Assembly (NCBI RefSeq): GCF_027409185.1
Contig: NC_084460.1
Location: 63,314,501-63,378,500 of the forward strand
Direction of reading: 5' to 3'
From: Cynocephalus volans
Taxonomy: Eukaryota; Chordata; Mammalia; Dermoptera; Cynocephalidae
Length of the DNA: 64,000 nucleotides
Positions within the stretch are counted from its first letter, which is position 1, and each line of letters opens with the position of its first letter. The notes below the pieces were generated by a model, which was given only the letters and a program-made list of their open reading frames with translations, had not been told where the DNA came from and searched no databases. The translations under genes were made by a program, and so were the position numbers. Below are positions 1 to 9,468 of the stretch, piece after piece.

Positions 1-678
1 TATATGCAGACATAAATAACAAGAACAAATAAGGATCTTATAGGTTTTGTTTAAAATGTAATAGAAAAGCTCACTAGTAAAAAGGACAGTCAGGTTTAGA
101 TTGTGTTTTTTCAAAAGGCTTATTGGTGAGGCTTCACCCTGCCTTAAAGAAAGCAAGATAACAAATTTACATTGTAAAGCAAAGTATGCAAACCTTTTAA
201 AGAAGATGCAGAGAAGACTTTCTTCCTTTAAGAAGATAGCATAGAATTCTACCATAGAATTTTGTGAAGAAATACATAGATGAGACTAGAAGAGAATTTA
301 GAAGTCTGTTTAAGGTGCCACAAAATTTGAGAACACCTAGTTAAACAGGTAGATTTTAGGTTAGTTTTTGTTTCTCAAATGGCTTACTGAGCTCAAGAGC
401 TGAGCCACCAATCAGAGATGAAGCCATTTGACTCTTGAGGTTTTTAGGAGAAGAGCAGTAGACCCAAAAGGGGTCTGGTTGGCGCCATGGCTGCTTTTCT
501 TCATAAAACTCCAGAGTCTTTAGAGAAAAAGAGTAGCACATGCAGTTAAGAAAAGAACCACTGCTTTTAATAGAGGAGAGAAGCATCGAGCAGATAAGAA
601 AGAAAAACATGCTCAAACAATGCCAACACTGTAAAGAAATGTTAACTTTTTAAACTTCAGATTGTCCAATTTACTGGG
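1..678. other. No gene recognised
   Basis: This stretch is AT-rich and holds no open frame with a recognisable domain. An 86-codon minus-strand frame at 356-616 has no family signature and looks like chance. It may be part of an old retroelement, but I cannot name one. Confidence 0.4.
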
Positions 679-846
679 TTTTTTTTTTTTTTTTTTGACC
701 AATAAGGGGATCACAACCCTCAGCACGGTGTGGTCTGCACCATGCTCAACCAGTGAGCACACCGGCCATCCCTATATAGGATCTGAACCCATGGCTTCAG
801 CGCTACCAGCACCGCACTCTCCTGAGTGAGCCACGGGGCTGGCCCT
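679..846 (-). repeat. tRNA-Ile-derived SINE, dimer form (CYN-like)
   Basis: Read on the minus strand, the element starts with a GGCC-rich tRNA-like head. It has A-box-like (GTGGCTCACTC) and B-box-like (GGTTCAGATCC) stretches, then a TATATAGGG motif, a second tRNA-like unit and a poly-A tail, which appears here as poly-T at 679-696. It is flanked by a near-perfect 15-bp target-site duplication (659-673 and 847-861, one mismatch), which shows L1-mediated insertion. The lineage assignment to colugo CYN SINEs is from memory. Confidence 0.85.
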
Positions 847-1093
847 AGATGGTCCAATTTAAAGTTCTCTCAGTCACTGGCAAAGATTAAGTTCTATCCT
901 TTTTTGGTGACATAAATATATCTTAGTTTTTTGTTAAGGTCTTGGATAGGTCTCAGAACGACTTGACATACATTCCTAGTTGTTAGGTGGGAAGCCTTAA
1001 CGAGACCAATTGCATAATTAACCAGTGACCAATTTGTTCCCAAATTTTTATGTTAAGACTCCCTTCCTTGAGGTATCAAATAAATGGTTGTTT

Positions 1094-1243
1094 GGGCTGA
1101 GCCTGTGGCACACTTGGGAGAGTGCAGTGCTGGGAGCGCGGTGATGCTCCCGCCGCGGGTTTGGATCCTATATAGGAATGACCGGTGCACTCACTGGCTG
1201 AGTGCCGGTCACGAAAAAGACAAAAAAAAAAAAAAAAGAAAAG
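1094..1243 (+). repeat. tRNA-derived SINE, GCTGGGAGCGCGG subfamily
   Basis: The tRNA-like head carries GTGGCACACTTGGGAGAGTG, a GC-rich CTCCCGCCGCGGGTTTGG B-box region, the TATATAGG motif, a short second unit ending in GTGCCGGTCACG, and an A-rich tail. A perfect 12-bp target-site duplication (AAATGGTTGTTT) lies at 1082-1093 and 1244-1255. The copy at 61487 belongs to the same subfamily, which differs from the TGATAACACCAAGG type at 22805. Confidence 0.87.
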
Positions 1244-1255
1244 AAATGGTTGTTT

Positions 1256-2424
1256 AATATCCACTAACAGTTTAACAAGCTGCCATTCAGTTACTTACAG
1301 CCTGCTGCTTTAAGGAGACATTGGAGTTGTAATGTATGTTCAGTCTCCCCTTTCATCATTAACGAGTTGTCCATATTTTAAAAGTAAAGAAAATGAAAAA
1401 ATATCTCTGGGGTTGAAAAGAACTAACTTTGACCTGCTGCAGGTGTGCAGTCGCTAATCGAAAGCCACCTGTGATTCCCTTACCAGGGTGCATTTCATCT
1501 CCCTTATTAGGTACTCTCTTGCCAGGATGAACCGGATGTCCTATTCCTCTCTAATGCTTGGCAGGTCAGTCTCTGATCCATGGAGAATGTCCACATGGGG
1601 CACCATTTTGTTGCTTTGTCTTGCTTCACCCCCCATGGATTTGTCACCCCACTTCCTCTGGGTGACGGAGACACAAAGGACTACTCAAAGCCCATCTCTT
1701 CTGAGCAGTGAGAGGCCCTGAAGTGGTTAACTTCCCTTGGGGACACTCAAGCGAGAGGCATCCCTTCCTCGGGAAATTAATGCCGAATTGGGGTTCTCTT
1801 CCTGCATTTATTTTCCGGACCAGGAAGTTACAGGAAGAGAACAAAGGTGGGGTTATAGTTTAACAGTATAGGCTGGTAACTTTCAGTGAAACAAGCCAGA
1901 TGACATTCCAGTGAGGCAATTAAGTGGTCTTAACAACACAAGCTTGATCTTAGCAAACATTCCTTCCTATAGTAATTTCTCAGTATCTTTACATAACAAT
2001 CAGTAACTAGTCTGTCTTTGAGCCAGCAACCTGCTGTGCCACAATTCTTATCTTGCAACAGAGACTTATAGCCTGAGGAAAATTTCCTGTCCTTGCAAGG
2101 TCAATATCTGAAATGGCAAGGCTTTGGAAAACCAGGCCCTGTGAAGTACATATGCTTTTTAGTATATTCCACACTACTTTACAATGATGCAGAAGTGATA
2201 CACATTCAGTAGAAACCATGCTTTGAGTACCTATACAACCATTCTGGTTTTCACTTTAAGTACAGTATTCAATAAATTATATGAGATATTAAACACTTTG
2301 TTATTAAATAGGCTTCATGGTAGATGATTCTGTCCAACTGTAGGCTAATGTCAGTGTTCTGAGCATGTGTATGGTTGGAGAAGCTAAGCAATAACATTTG
2401 GTGGGTTAGGTGTATTAAATGCAT
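1256..2424. other. No gene recognised
   Basis: The open frames here (1488-1721, 1644-1844, 2007-2219) are short, overlap on opposite strands and have no recognisable domain. The stretch at 1440-2220 has a mixed composition that could be an old LTR, but no clear boundaries or repeats support that. Confidence 0.4.
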
Positions 2425-2427
2425 TTT

Positions 2428-2503
2428 TGACTTATAATATTTTTAGTTTATGATGGGCTTATCAGTATGCAATCCCATCATAAGTTGAGGAGCATCTGTA
2501 TTA
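2428..2503. repeat. Tigger-type DNA transposon end fragment
   Basis: The stretch contains TTTTGACTTATAATATTTTTA, a hairpin-like GATGGG...CCCATC pair and an end of the form AAGTTGAGGAGCATCTGTA. This is the pattern I know from degraded terminal regions of TcMar-Tigger elements. No transposase is left. Confidence 0.55.
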
Positions 2504-2576
2504 ATAATCATTTCACTAAATTTTGTGTTAATTATTCTCTCTTTCTCCCCTTTTAAAATACATTTCCCACTGCAGT

Positions 2577-2945
2577 CCTATTAGTCTGCTCAAGCTGCTA
2601 TAACAAAATACCATAGACCAGATGGCTTAAACAACAGAAATTTATTTTCTCACAGTTCTGGAGGCTGAAAGTCTGAGATCAAGGTGCTAGCAGGGTTTGT
2701 TCTCGGTGAGGCTTCTTTTCCTGGCAAAAAAAAAAAAAAAAGCCATTTTTTTGCTGTGTCCTCACGTAGTAGAGAGAGATATTTCTTTTTCTCTTCTTCT
2801 CATGAGGTTACCAATCCTATTGGATTAAGACCCACCCTTATGACCTCAGTTAACCCTAATTATTTCCTAAAAGCCCTGTTTCCAAATACCGTCACACTGG
2901 GGTAAGAGCTTAATATATAAATGAGGAGCACAATTCATCCCATAC
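2577..2945 (+). repeat. Old interspersed repeat (GCTGCTATAACAAAATACC family)
   Basis: The copy starts TTAGTCTGCTCAAGCTGC, runs through a CAGTTCTGGAGGCTG motif and ends near CACACTGGGG. It carries an internal A-stretch at 2726-2741. A second, longer copy lies at 46018-46375, and a 3' fragment lies at 18716-18815. I recognise it as a common old mammalian repeat but cannot assign its name with confidence. Confidence 0.65.
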
Positions 2946-2999
2946 CACCCACTAAACTACATGTTGTTTAATCTCTCTCTTTCTTTGCGTATTAATAAA

Positions 3000-4189
3000 A
3001 CAAGACAGTATGTGTTCATCTGTGACTTGCCTGTTTCCAGCAACAATATGCTTTTGAGATTCATTCATGTTGATGTGTACAACTGTTTATTCATTTTTCA
3101 GTGCTGTATAGTATTCCATTGTATAAATATTCCATAAAGCATTTACCTATTCACTTGCTGATGTCATTTGAGTTGTGTCTCATTTTTAGCTAATAATGCT
3201 CTATGAACATGGAGTACATGAACGAGTATTTCTCTAGGGAATATGTCTTGGAATGTAATTGCTGTAGTAAGGTCATCTTCAACCTTGCTGTTTTCCAAGT
3301 GGTTGCAGATTGCTGCTGTACTCTGACATTTCGCTTCCCTGTATCCTTGTCTCTTGCAATGCAACTTTTGAATGCCCACATCAAGAGGATTTTTTTACTT
3401 CCAACCATTCTCTGTTGTTTAGGGTAATCTCTTATAAATGACATATATCTGATTTAAAAGTAAACTGATAATATTTGTCTTTCCACCATCAAATTTTAGT
3501 ACATTTAAATTGGTTGTTTGGGTTCTATCACATAATTTGTGCTTTCTATTTTTCCTTACTTTTCTATATATTTGCTCCTTTCTTGCCTTTTTTTGAATGA
3601 TTTTTTTTCTTACTCATTTCTTTTGTTCCTTTGTTTATTCAGAAAGTTATCCTCTTTGTCTTGTCTGTTAGTGGTTACCGTAGACATTTTAACCTGCATG
3701 CTTAGCACAGTCTTAGCTTCGTATTTCTACCCTCCTCCTGAAGACTGCTAGAACTTTAGAATGTTCTAAGTACAATTACACCCTTCAAACGCATATACTC
3801 CTATTGTACTTTTCTTTCCTTTTTTCTAAACCTGCAAATTAGCCATTTTTATTTCTCTTATATAGTCAACTAGACAATGTTTGTTCAGATTTATGCATGT
3901 AGTTTCCAGTGGTTTTTCTCACTATTTCTTCACACATCTCAATCCTTCTATCTGGAATAATTTTCTTTCTGCCAGAAACACATACTTTGAAGTTTCATTA
4001 ATGTGTATTGCTAAGAATATTGCCTTTCTGCTTTTTGTTCTATCATGGTCTTTATTTTGTACTATGGAAAGATTGTTTTCCTGTACATAAATTTCTAGGT
4101 AGACAGTTATTTTTTCTCAGCACATTGACAATATTATTCCCATTGCGTTAGGTTTCCATCATTTTTTGAAAAGTCAGCCATCAATTTAA
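3000..4189 (-). repeat. Old LINE-1 fragments, left part
   Basis: From 3000 to about 3430 the sequence matches the familiar L1 3'-region pattern (GCTGTATAGTATTCCATTGT, then a low-complexity run into AATTGCTGTAGTAAGG). From 3440 it changes to a T-rich old L1 segment that continues at 6350 on the far side of the younger L1 insertion. Sub-family and orientation are tentative. Confidence 0.6.
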
Positions 4190-6345
4190 TTGTTTCTGGG
4201 AGTTCCGGTCAAGATGGCAGAATAGACTGTCCTCAGCGTCACTCTCTCTCACAAATCAACCAATTTACAACTATAAAAATATAACACCAGCCAAGCTGGG
4301 GCCACTGGAGCTCAGGGGAAGAGGAGGAGAGAACTATGGAGTTCATGAAGGCAGGAGAAACCATGAAGAGAGAAAGAAAAAACTGCTCTGAGCATTTCCA
4401 GCTGTGGCTGCTTTAAGGTTTCAGCTGCTGAGCACATGCAGCAGGAGCTGGCAGAAGCCACAGCTATGAACTTCAGATGGAGTTGCTTGGAGGTGGCAGG
4501 TGAGAAGAGAGCCTTAGTGGCCCCCAGGACAGCAAGACCATTAATAGGGTTCCTGTGGACCCACGCAGGAGCAAGGAGCAAGAACAGGTATAAAAGGGGA
4601 GCCATTCAGAGGCTGGTAAGTCATCGCAAGGGACTGGCACAGGGCCCATCCCATGGGAAGTGTTTGGAGTATGGGCAGTGGGGGAGACAGGCCCACTGGG
4701 AGAATGGTGGGACACAGCAAGGACAGTCGATCTGCCCCCAAGTCAGTGCAGGACTGCTCAGAGGAGACTGTTTGGGAATGAAGAATTGCATTGGGTGCAG
4801 TTTGATGAAAAACTCAGGCCCAGATCAGAGTTTCTACACAACCTAGGTGCATCGGGTATCTGGAGAGCCAGAAGTACCTATAAGGTCAATCATTAAACCC
4901 TGAGCTGAACAAAAAGCCTTCCCTAGGGAAACAACAGCAAAACAGCAATTTAGCTCAACCACGCAGCTCAAGTACTGGTTCCCAGAGGAAGTTCCCCCAT
5001 TTAAGAAGTAAGCAAAGGACAAAAAATATTAGTTCCTGCCCAGGCACACCACCAGTGCCTTGGGGCCCACCAGGGGACATGAGTTCTGAAGCCAGGGACC
5101 GGACCCCACTCCCACATCCAAGCATACTGCCAGTTTTTCAGGGCCTGCCCACAGACCTGAGACATGGAGAAGGGGACTGGACCCCCCCTCCCACAACGAG
5201 GCACACTGCGCCAGCACCTCAAGGCCTTCCCAGGGACCCAAGGCATGAAGAAGGGGAGCAGACCTTCCTCCCACAACCCGGCACACTGTGCCAGTGCCTC
5301 AAGGCCTGGCTGCAGACCTGAGGCATAGAGAAGGGGACTGGACCCCCCCGCTACAACCAGGCACACTATGCCAGTGCCTCGGGGCCCACCTGTGAACCTG
5401 AGGCATGGAGAAGTAGACTGGACCCCCCTTCCACAACCAGGCACACCGTGCCAGTGCCTTGGGGCCTGCCCAGGGACCTGAGGCATGGAGAAGAGGACTG
5501 GATCTCATCCCACAACCAGGCACACTGTGCCAGCACCTCGGGGCCTGGGGACCCAAGGCACGGAGAAGTGTACCAGACCCCCCCTCCCACAACCAGGCAT
5601 ACCACACCAGTGCTTTGGGACATGCTTGAGATATGGAGCTGGGAACTGGATCCCCCTTCCAGAACCAGGCACACTGCACCAGCACCTTGGGGCCTGCCCA
5701 GGAACCTGAAGTATGGAGTTGGGGACTGGAACCCCTCCCACAACCTGGCACACCACACCTGCACCTTGGAGCCCACCCAGGGACCTGAGGTATGGAGCTT
5801 GGGACCAGACACTCCCCACAACCAGGCACACTGCCAGCACCAAGGAGCATGCCAAAAACATCACCTCCGTGTGGGTAGCCCACCACAGCCACCACCATAA
5901 CCATGGCTGCCATGAAAGTGGCTAGATGCCACAACGACCATGCAGGTGGTCCACCAGCCACTGGAGTGCATTGACACAAAGAGAGTCACCAGCAGAGATA
6001 AAGAAAAGATGAGGATGTCTCTCTCCACAAAGCCCATTTCAGAGTGATAGAAGCATCTGCTCTATGATAATATTGGGGGACCTGAACACACCTCTCAGCA
6101 TTGGAGTGATCATCTAGGCAACAAATCAACAGAGTAACCATTATTCTTTAGAAGGAGAGAAGAAATCTAGGGTAATTAGAGGGGGGAGGGGGAGGGAGAG
6201 AGGGATGCGAAGAGATTGGACAAGGGGTATAAAGAATAATTACAATTTGTAACAATACATATGCTAGTAATATTGATTTGATCAACATATCTCAGTGTCG
6301 AACCCCAAAAATATGTATAATCAATTTTGATTCATTAAAAATTTT
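4190..6345 (+). mobile_element. Internally deleted L1 with VNTR in its 5' part
   Basis: The left end (GGGAGTTCCGGTCAAGATGG at 4198 onward) is an L1 5'-UTR-type start. Next come about 840 bp of leader-like sequence and a tandem repeat array (5040-5850). A short stretch at about 6085-6140 (GGGGGACCTGAACACACCTC) corresponds to the conserved endonuclease-domain region of L1 ORF2. The element then jumps to a purine-rich tract (6180-6205) and an L1 3' UTR ending in an A-rich tail at about 6330-6345. ORF1 and nearly all of ORF2 are absent, so this is a ~2.15-kb non-autonomous derivative. It interrupts an older L1, with flanks at 4189 and 6350. I could not identify a clean target-site duplication. 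Confidence 0.7.
5040..5850 (+). repeat. VNTR, ~79-bp unit, about 10-11 copies
   Basis: Each unit starts near AGGCACACTGTGCCAGTGCC and includes a GGCCTGCCCAGGGACCTGAG core, a CATGGAGAAGGGGACTGG stretch and a CCCCTCCCACAACC end. Unit starts fall near 5041, 5120, 5200, 5279, 5359, 5438, 5518, 5595, 5667, 5745 and 5823. Units differ by point changes and small gaps. Because the unit length is not a multiple of three and stops are rare, long but meaningless open frames arise on both strands (for example 5299-5979 minus). Confidence 0.9.
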
Positions 6346-6349
6346 TTAA

Positions 6350-7200
6350 AAATGTAGTTTCTTTGTCTTTTATCTATACTTGCTTTAAATATTTTGTCTC
6401 TGTTTTTGGTTTTCTGCAGTTTCACATGATGAAACTCAGGTGGATTATTTATCATTTATCTTTTTGTAACTGGTTAGATTTCTTGGATCTGAAGCTTGAT
6501 ATCTTTCAACAATTCTGAAAATTTTTCAGCTCTTATCTCTTCAAATATTTCACCTTCCACATTTTCTGTTATATTCCCAATTTAGATGTGTGTTAGTCTT
6601 TCTCATTCTAACTTCAATGTCTCTTAATCCCTCTTTTATATTGTTCATCTCTTTGTTGCTCTGGACTGCATTTTAGGTAATTTATCTGGACTTATCTCCC
6701 AGCTTACAAATTTTCTCTCCAGTTGTGCCTGATATGCTGTTTAATCTGGATTAAATTCAATCCATCTTTTACAATTCTAATTAGCATATTTTTTATTTCT
6801 AGGAGTTCTATTTAAATCTTTCCCAAATCTGCTTGGTTTGACATTTTACTATTAACTTACTGTCTGTTAATTCAAAGAGCTGCCTTATTGTTTCTTCTTG
6901 CTCTCACTCATGGTGTCTTATTTCCCTGTACAGTTCTGTGAGTTTTGAATATGTGAAACTCATTTCTTTGAGGTTCTTTCACTGTGGAAATTCTCTGAAG
7001 CCTGAGTAGATGCTCAGATCATTCAGGAGAACAACATCAACTGCAGAGTGAGGTTTTTTTGATCATTTAAATAGATTGAAACCCAGCTCTAATCCTGTCT
7101 GAAGGGTGGCTTATAATTAAGAATTCTCAAGGAATGGTCTTCCTCTTCTGCACAGAATCAACATCAAGGCAGGCAAGTTCCAATTGCTCCTTTTTGTAAG
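6350..7200 (-). repeat. Old LINE-1 fragment, right part
   Basis: T-rich sequence with runs such as CAGCTCTTATCTCTTCAAAT, typical of old L1 read from the antisense strand. It continues the element broken off at about 4189. A comparable segment is at 17690-18715. Confidence 0.6.
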
Positions 7201-7676
7201 GATTAGTTATCATCTACCTTTATTCTGAGAGCTTAATCTTATGGGGTTCTAGCTTTAGAGTGGGGTCTCCATGACACCCTCTGCCATAAGTGGGTCTTAG
7301 GCTTACTCTTCTGCCTCACACATCCCGAACAGCTGCCCAAAGGCAGACCCATGGTCCCAGGATTCATCAGATCCTCTTGCATACCTCCCAGCTTCCAACT
7401 GTCAGAACATTTTGGCTTCTGCCTGTTTGTCAACAATGATGCTTCTTCAGTGGCCACGGAGGGTGTGGCAGAGGCCATTGTAGGGGCACATTTGGATCAC
7501 CTTTACTTGCTTCCATTTCCAGGTAGGATTTCAGTGTTACTAGAAGAGAGCTTTGTCTGCTTAAAAACTGTTGAAATGTTGAAAACAATCAGTCACGGTC
7601 ATCTGAAAGGTCCCAGTCCGCAATTTGAGGAGTCAGCCATCATCAGTCACTGATACATTCACTACAAGTTTTAACT
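7201..7676. other. Intergenic, 3' flank of GPR148
   Basis: No coding signature was found. Open frames at 7239-7478 and 7351-7653 overlap on opposite strands and have no domain. This stretch would hold the 3' UTR of the minus-strand GPR148 gene. Confidence 0.4.
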
Positions 7677-8750
7677 TCAGCCTGCCATATTATGAGCTCG
7701 GCAGCTCTGGGAAATGGTAAAGATGCCCCCCTGCCTCCCGGCTGAGAAGTGGCCACGGACCACCCCCAGCAGGCGCCGGTAGCGGAGCACGTACATGTAT
7801 GGGAGCATGGCTCGGGGAAGCATCACAAGCACCTGGCTGTTGGCCGCCAGGAGCCACACATGCATCCTGGAGCCAATGTGTTGGTTCTTGGTCAGTAGGA
7901 CATCCAGGGAGAACACCACCCCTGAGGTCACGTACAGTGTAGTCAGCACAATGTGGATGAGCAGGGTGCCCCTGGCCCGGGAACAGCCCTGTACCCAGAC
8001 GCCTGAAGTCTTGGCCTCTGCGTAGATCCTCCAGAAGCAGTAAGTGATGACAGCCGTGCAGAGAAACAGAACACACAGCATGCAAGTGTGGGTGACAGCA
8101 ACCAGGGGACCACAGCCTGGCTCGGGGCTCAGGCTCAGCGGCAGGATACACAAAGCCCCTCCTGCCTCCATCTTGGTATCCTGCCAATCGCCAAGCCAAA
8201 GGAGAAATGTGGGGAAGAGGCAGGCAACCAGCCAAATGAGGGCCACTGCCTTCCAGGCAGCCCCATGGGATGTGAAGGCGAGGTAGTGCAGAGGATGAGT
8301 GACTGCCAGGTAGGTGTGCAGTATGGTGGCCGTGAAGGACAGGATGGTGCTATTGTGGGCGATGAAGACGGCATCTGTAAAAACACCACAGGTGGTTCGG
8401 CCCAGCTCCCAGCCGCCCAGGCGGCTAGAGCAGATGAACGTGTGGAAGAAAACGAAGACCAGATCTGAGAGCAGGATGTTGGCCAGCAGCAGGTAGTGGG
8501 GTTCCTGCCGCAGCTGCTGGCTCCGCAGGATGGTCAGCAGCAGCAGGGGGTTCAGGGCCAGCGTGGCTGCAGCCAGCAGGCTTGAGGGAAAGAAGACCCA
8601 GGGCAGCATGGAGATGGGCATGCTGAGGTCGGCGAGGTCCAGAGAGGTGTTGTTGTCTGCCAGGGGCAGGTCAGGTGTCTTGTTGATTTGCTGGATTTGG
8701 GCTGGCCAGGCCACAGTGCCCAGGTGGTAGGTTGTCAGTTCATCCCCCAT
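7677..8750 (-). CDS. GPR148: GPR148, orphan class A G-protein-coupled receptor
   Basis: A single-exon frame of 357 residues shows the seven-helix pattern of a class A receptor: TM1 about 50-75, TM2 86-107 (LLSDL at 93-97), TM3 121-150, TM4 167-187, TM5 216-240, TM6 262-285 and TM7 297-322. The N-terminus has NxS/T sites (N23, N33, N34). C121 at the top of TM3 and C201 or C213 in loop 2 could form the usual disulfide. The DRY motif is replaced by HTYLAV, TM6 has no CWxP, and TM7 has no NPxxY, as expected for this divergent orphan. I chose the start at 8748-8750 because it is the first ATG of the frame, has A at -3 and G at +4, and gives the MGDEL start I recall for the human protein. The last ten residues (QSCRAHNMAG) seem to extend past the human end at IFTIS. 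The ligand is unknown. Confidence 0.93.
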   Translation of the reverse strand: MGDELTTYHLGTVAWPAQIQQINKTPDLPLADNNTSLDLADLSMPISMLPWVFFPSSLLAAATLALNPLLLLTILRSQQLRQEPHYLLLANILLSDLVFVFFHTFICSSRLGGWELGRTTCGVFTDAVFIAHNSTILSFTATILHTYLAVTHPLHYLAFTSHGAAWKAVALIWLVACLFPTFLLWLGDWQDTKMEAGGALCILPLSLSPEPGCGPLVAVTHTCMLCVLFLCTAVITYCFWRIYAEAKTSGVWVQGCSRARGTLLIHIVLTTLYVTSGVVFSLDVLLTKNQHIGSRMHVWLLAANSQVLVMLPRAMLPYMYVLRYRRLLGVVRGHFSAGRQGGIFTISQSCRAHNMAG

Positions 8751-9284
8751 GCTTCTGACAGGAGCGGCCAGCTTTGTCACAAGTCTTTGGTTCTGCACCT
8801 GCCCAAGTCTTGATCTGCCCTGCAGGGGTCCCTATGGCCACTCCTTTGCAGAGGTGCTGGGCTGGGGCAGGCCTCAGGAAGGGCTGTTTAACAAAGATAA
8901 AAACAACAATGTGAAAGTCAGCTTGCACATGGCTTCCTGCATTCACGCATGTCTCTGCAGCTCTACTGCCGCAAGTGGATGTGTTGGATCAGCCCATTGT
9001 CACCACCTGGCAGTCACTGACCTCTCCAGAAGTGTCTCCCATCTCAATGTCCCCCAGACTTGTCTGGTTGGCTAACAGGAAGTGGGCAATGAATGCTCCC
9101 CACATCAGACTGAATTCAGAACTACCCTGCTGGAAGGGAAGGCACAGCCACTGGGGATCTAGGATTTCAGGCTGGGTCTGTGGGCTGGGCCTCACCTCTG
9201 ATCAGCTGGGGGCTCAGGGAATGGGTCCCGGCTGGACGTACTGGTGAAAGGGCTCCAGCTCAGGTGAGCGGGCTCCCCCCAACC
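8751..9284. other. GPR148 upstream region, no gene seen
   Basis: This is the presumptive promoter side of the minus-strand GPR148. No TATA box or CpG island stands out. The open frame continues upstream of the ATG to about 8798 without another ATG. Confidence 0.4.
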
Positions 9285-9468
9285 TCGAGGTGTTGGCTGT
9301 GTGGCCTTAAGAAGCTTGGCTCACTGCTCTGTCTTCCAGTGTCCTTATCTGTGAAACATGAATGCTATCCGTACTGACCTCATGGAAATGTTGCAAAAAT
9401 CCAGAGGTAAAGAACTTACACAGCATGTAGCTTGAGGTAAATGCCCAATAGATAAATGTTAGTTCCCC
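9285..9468 (+). repeat. MIR SINE
   Basis: It has the MIR core pattern: GTGTGGCCTTAAGAAGC, then a TCTTCCAGTGTCCTTATCTG stretch, ACCTCATGGAAATGTTG and an end resembling GCCCAATAGATAAATGTTAG. It is heavily diverged, as usual for MIR. Confidence 0.75.

Noticed and set aside
5299-5979. 226-codon minus-strand open frame
   Set aside because: It lies in the 79-bp VNTR. The open frame follows from GC-rich tandem units, and overlapping frames of similar length exist on both strands.
8751-8798. Upstream extension of GPR148 by 16 codons
   Set aside because: The first codon of this extension is GTG, not ATG. The first ATG in the frame is at 8748-8750 and matches the family start.
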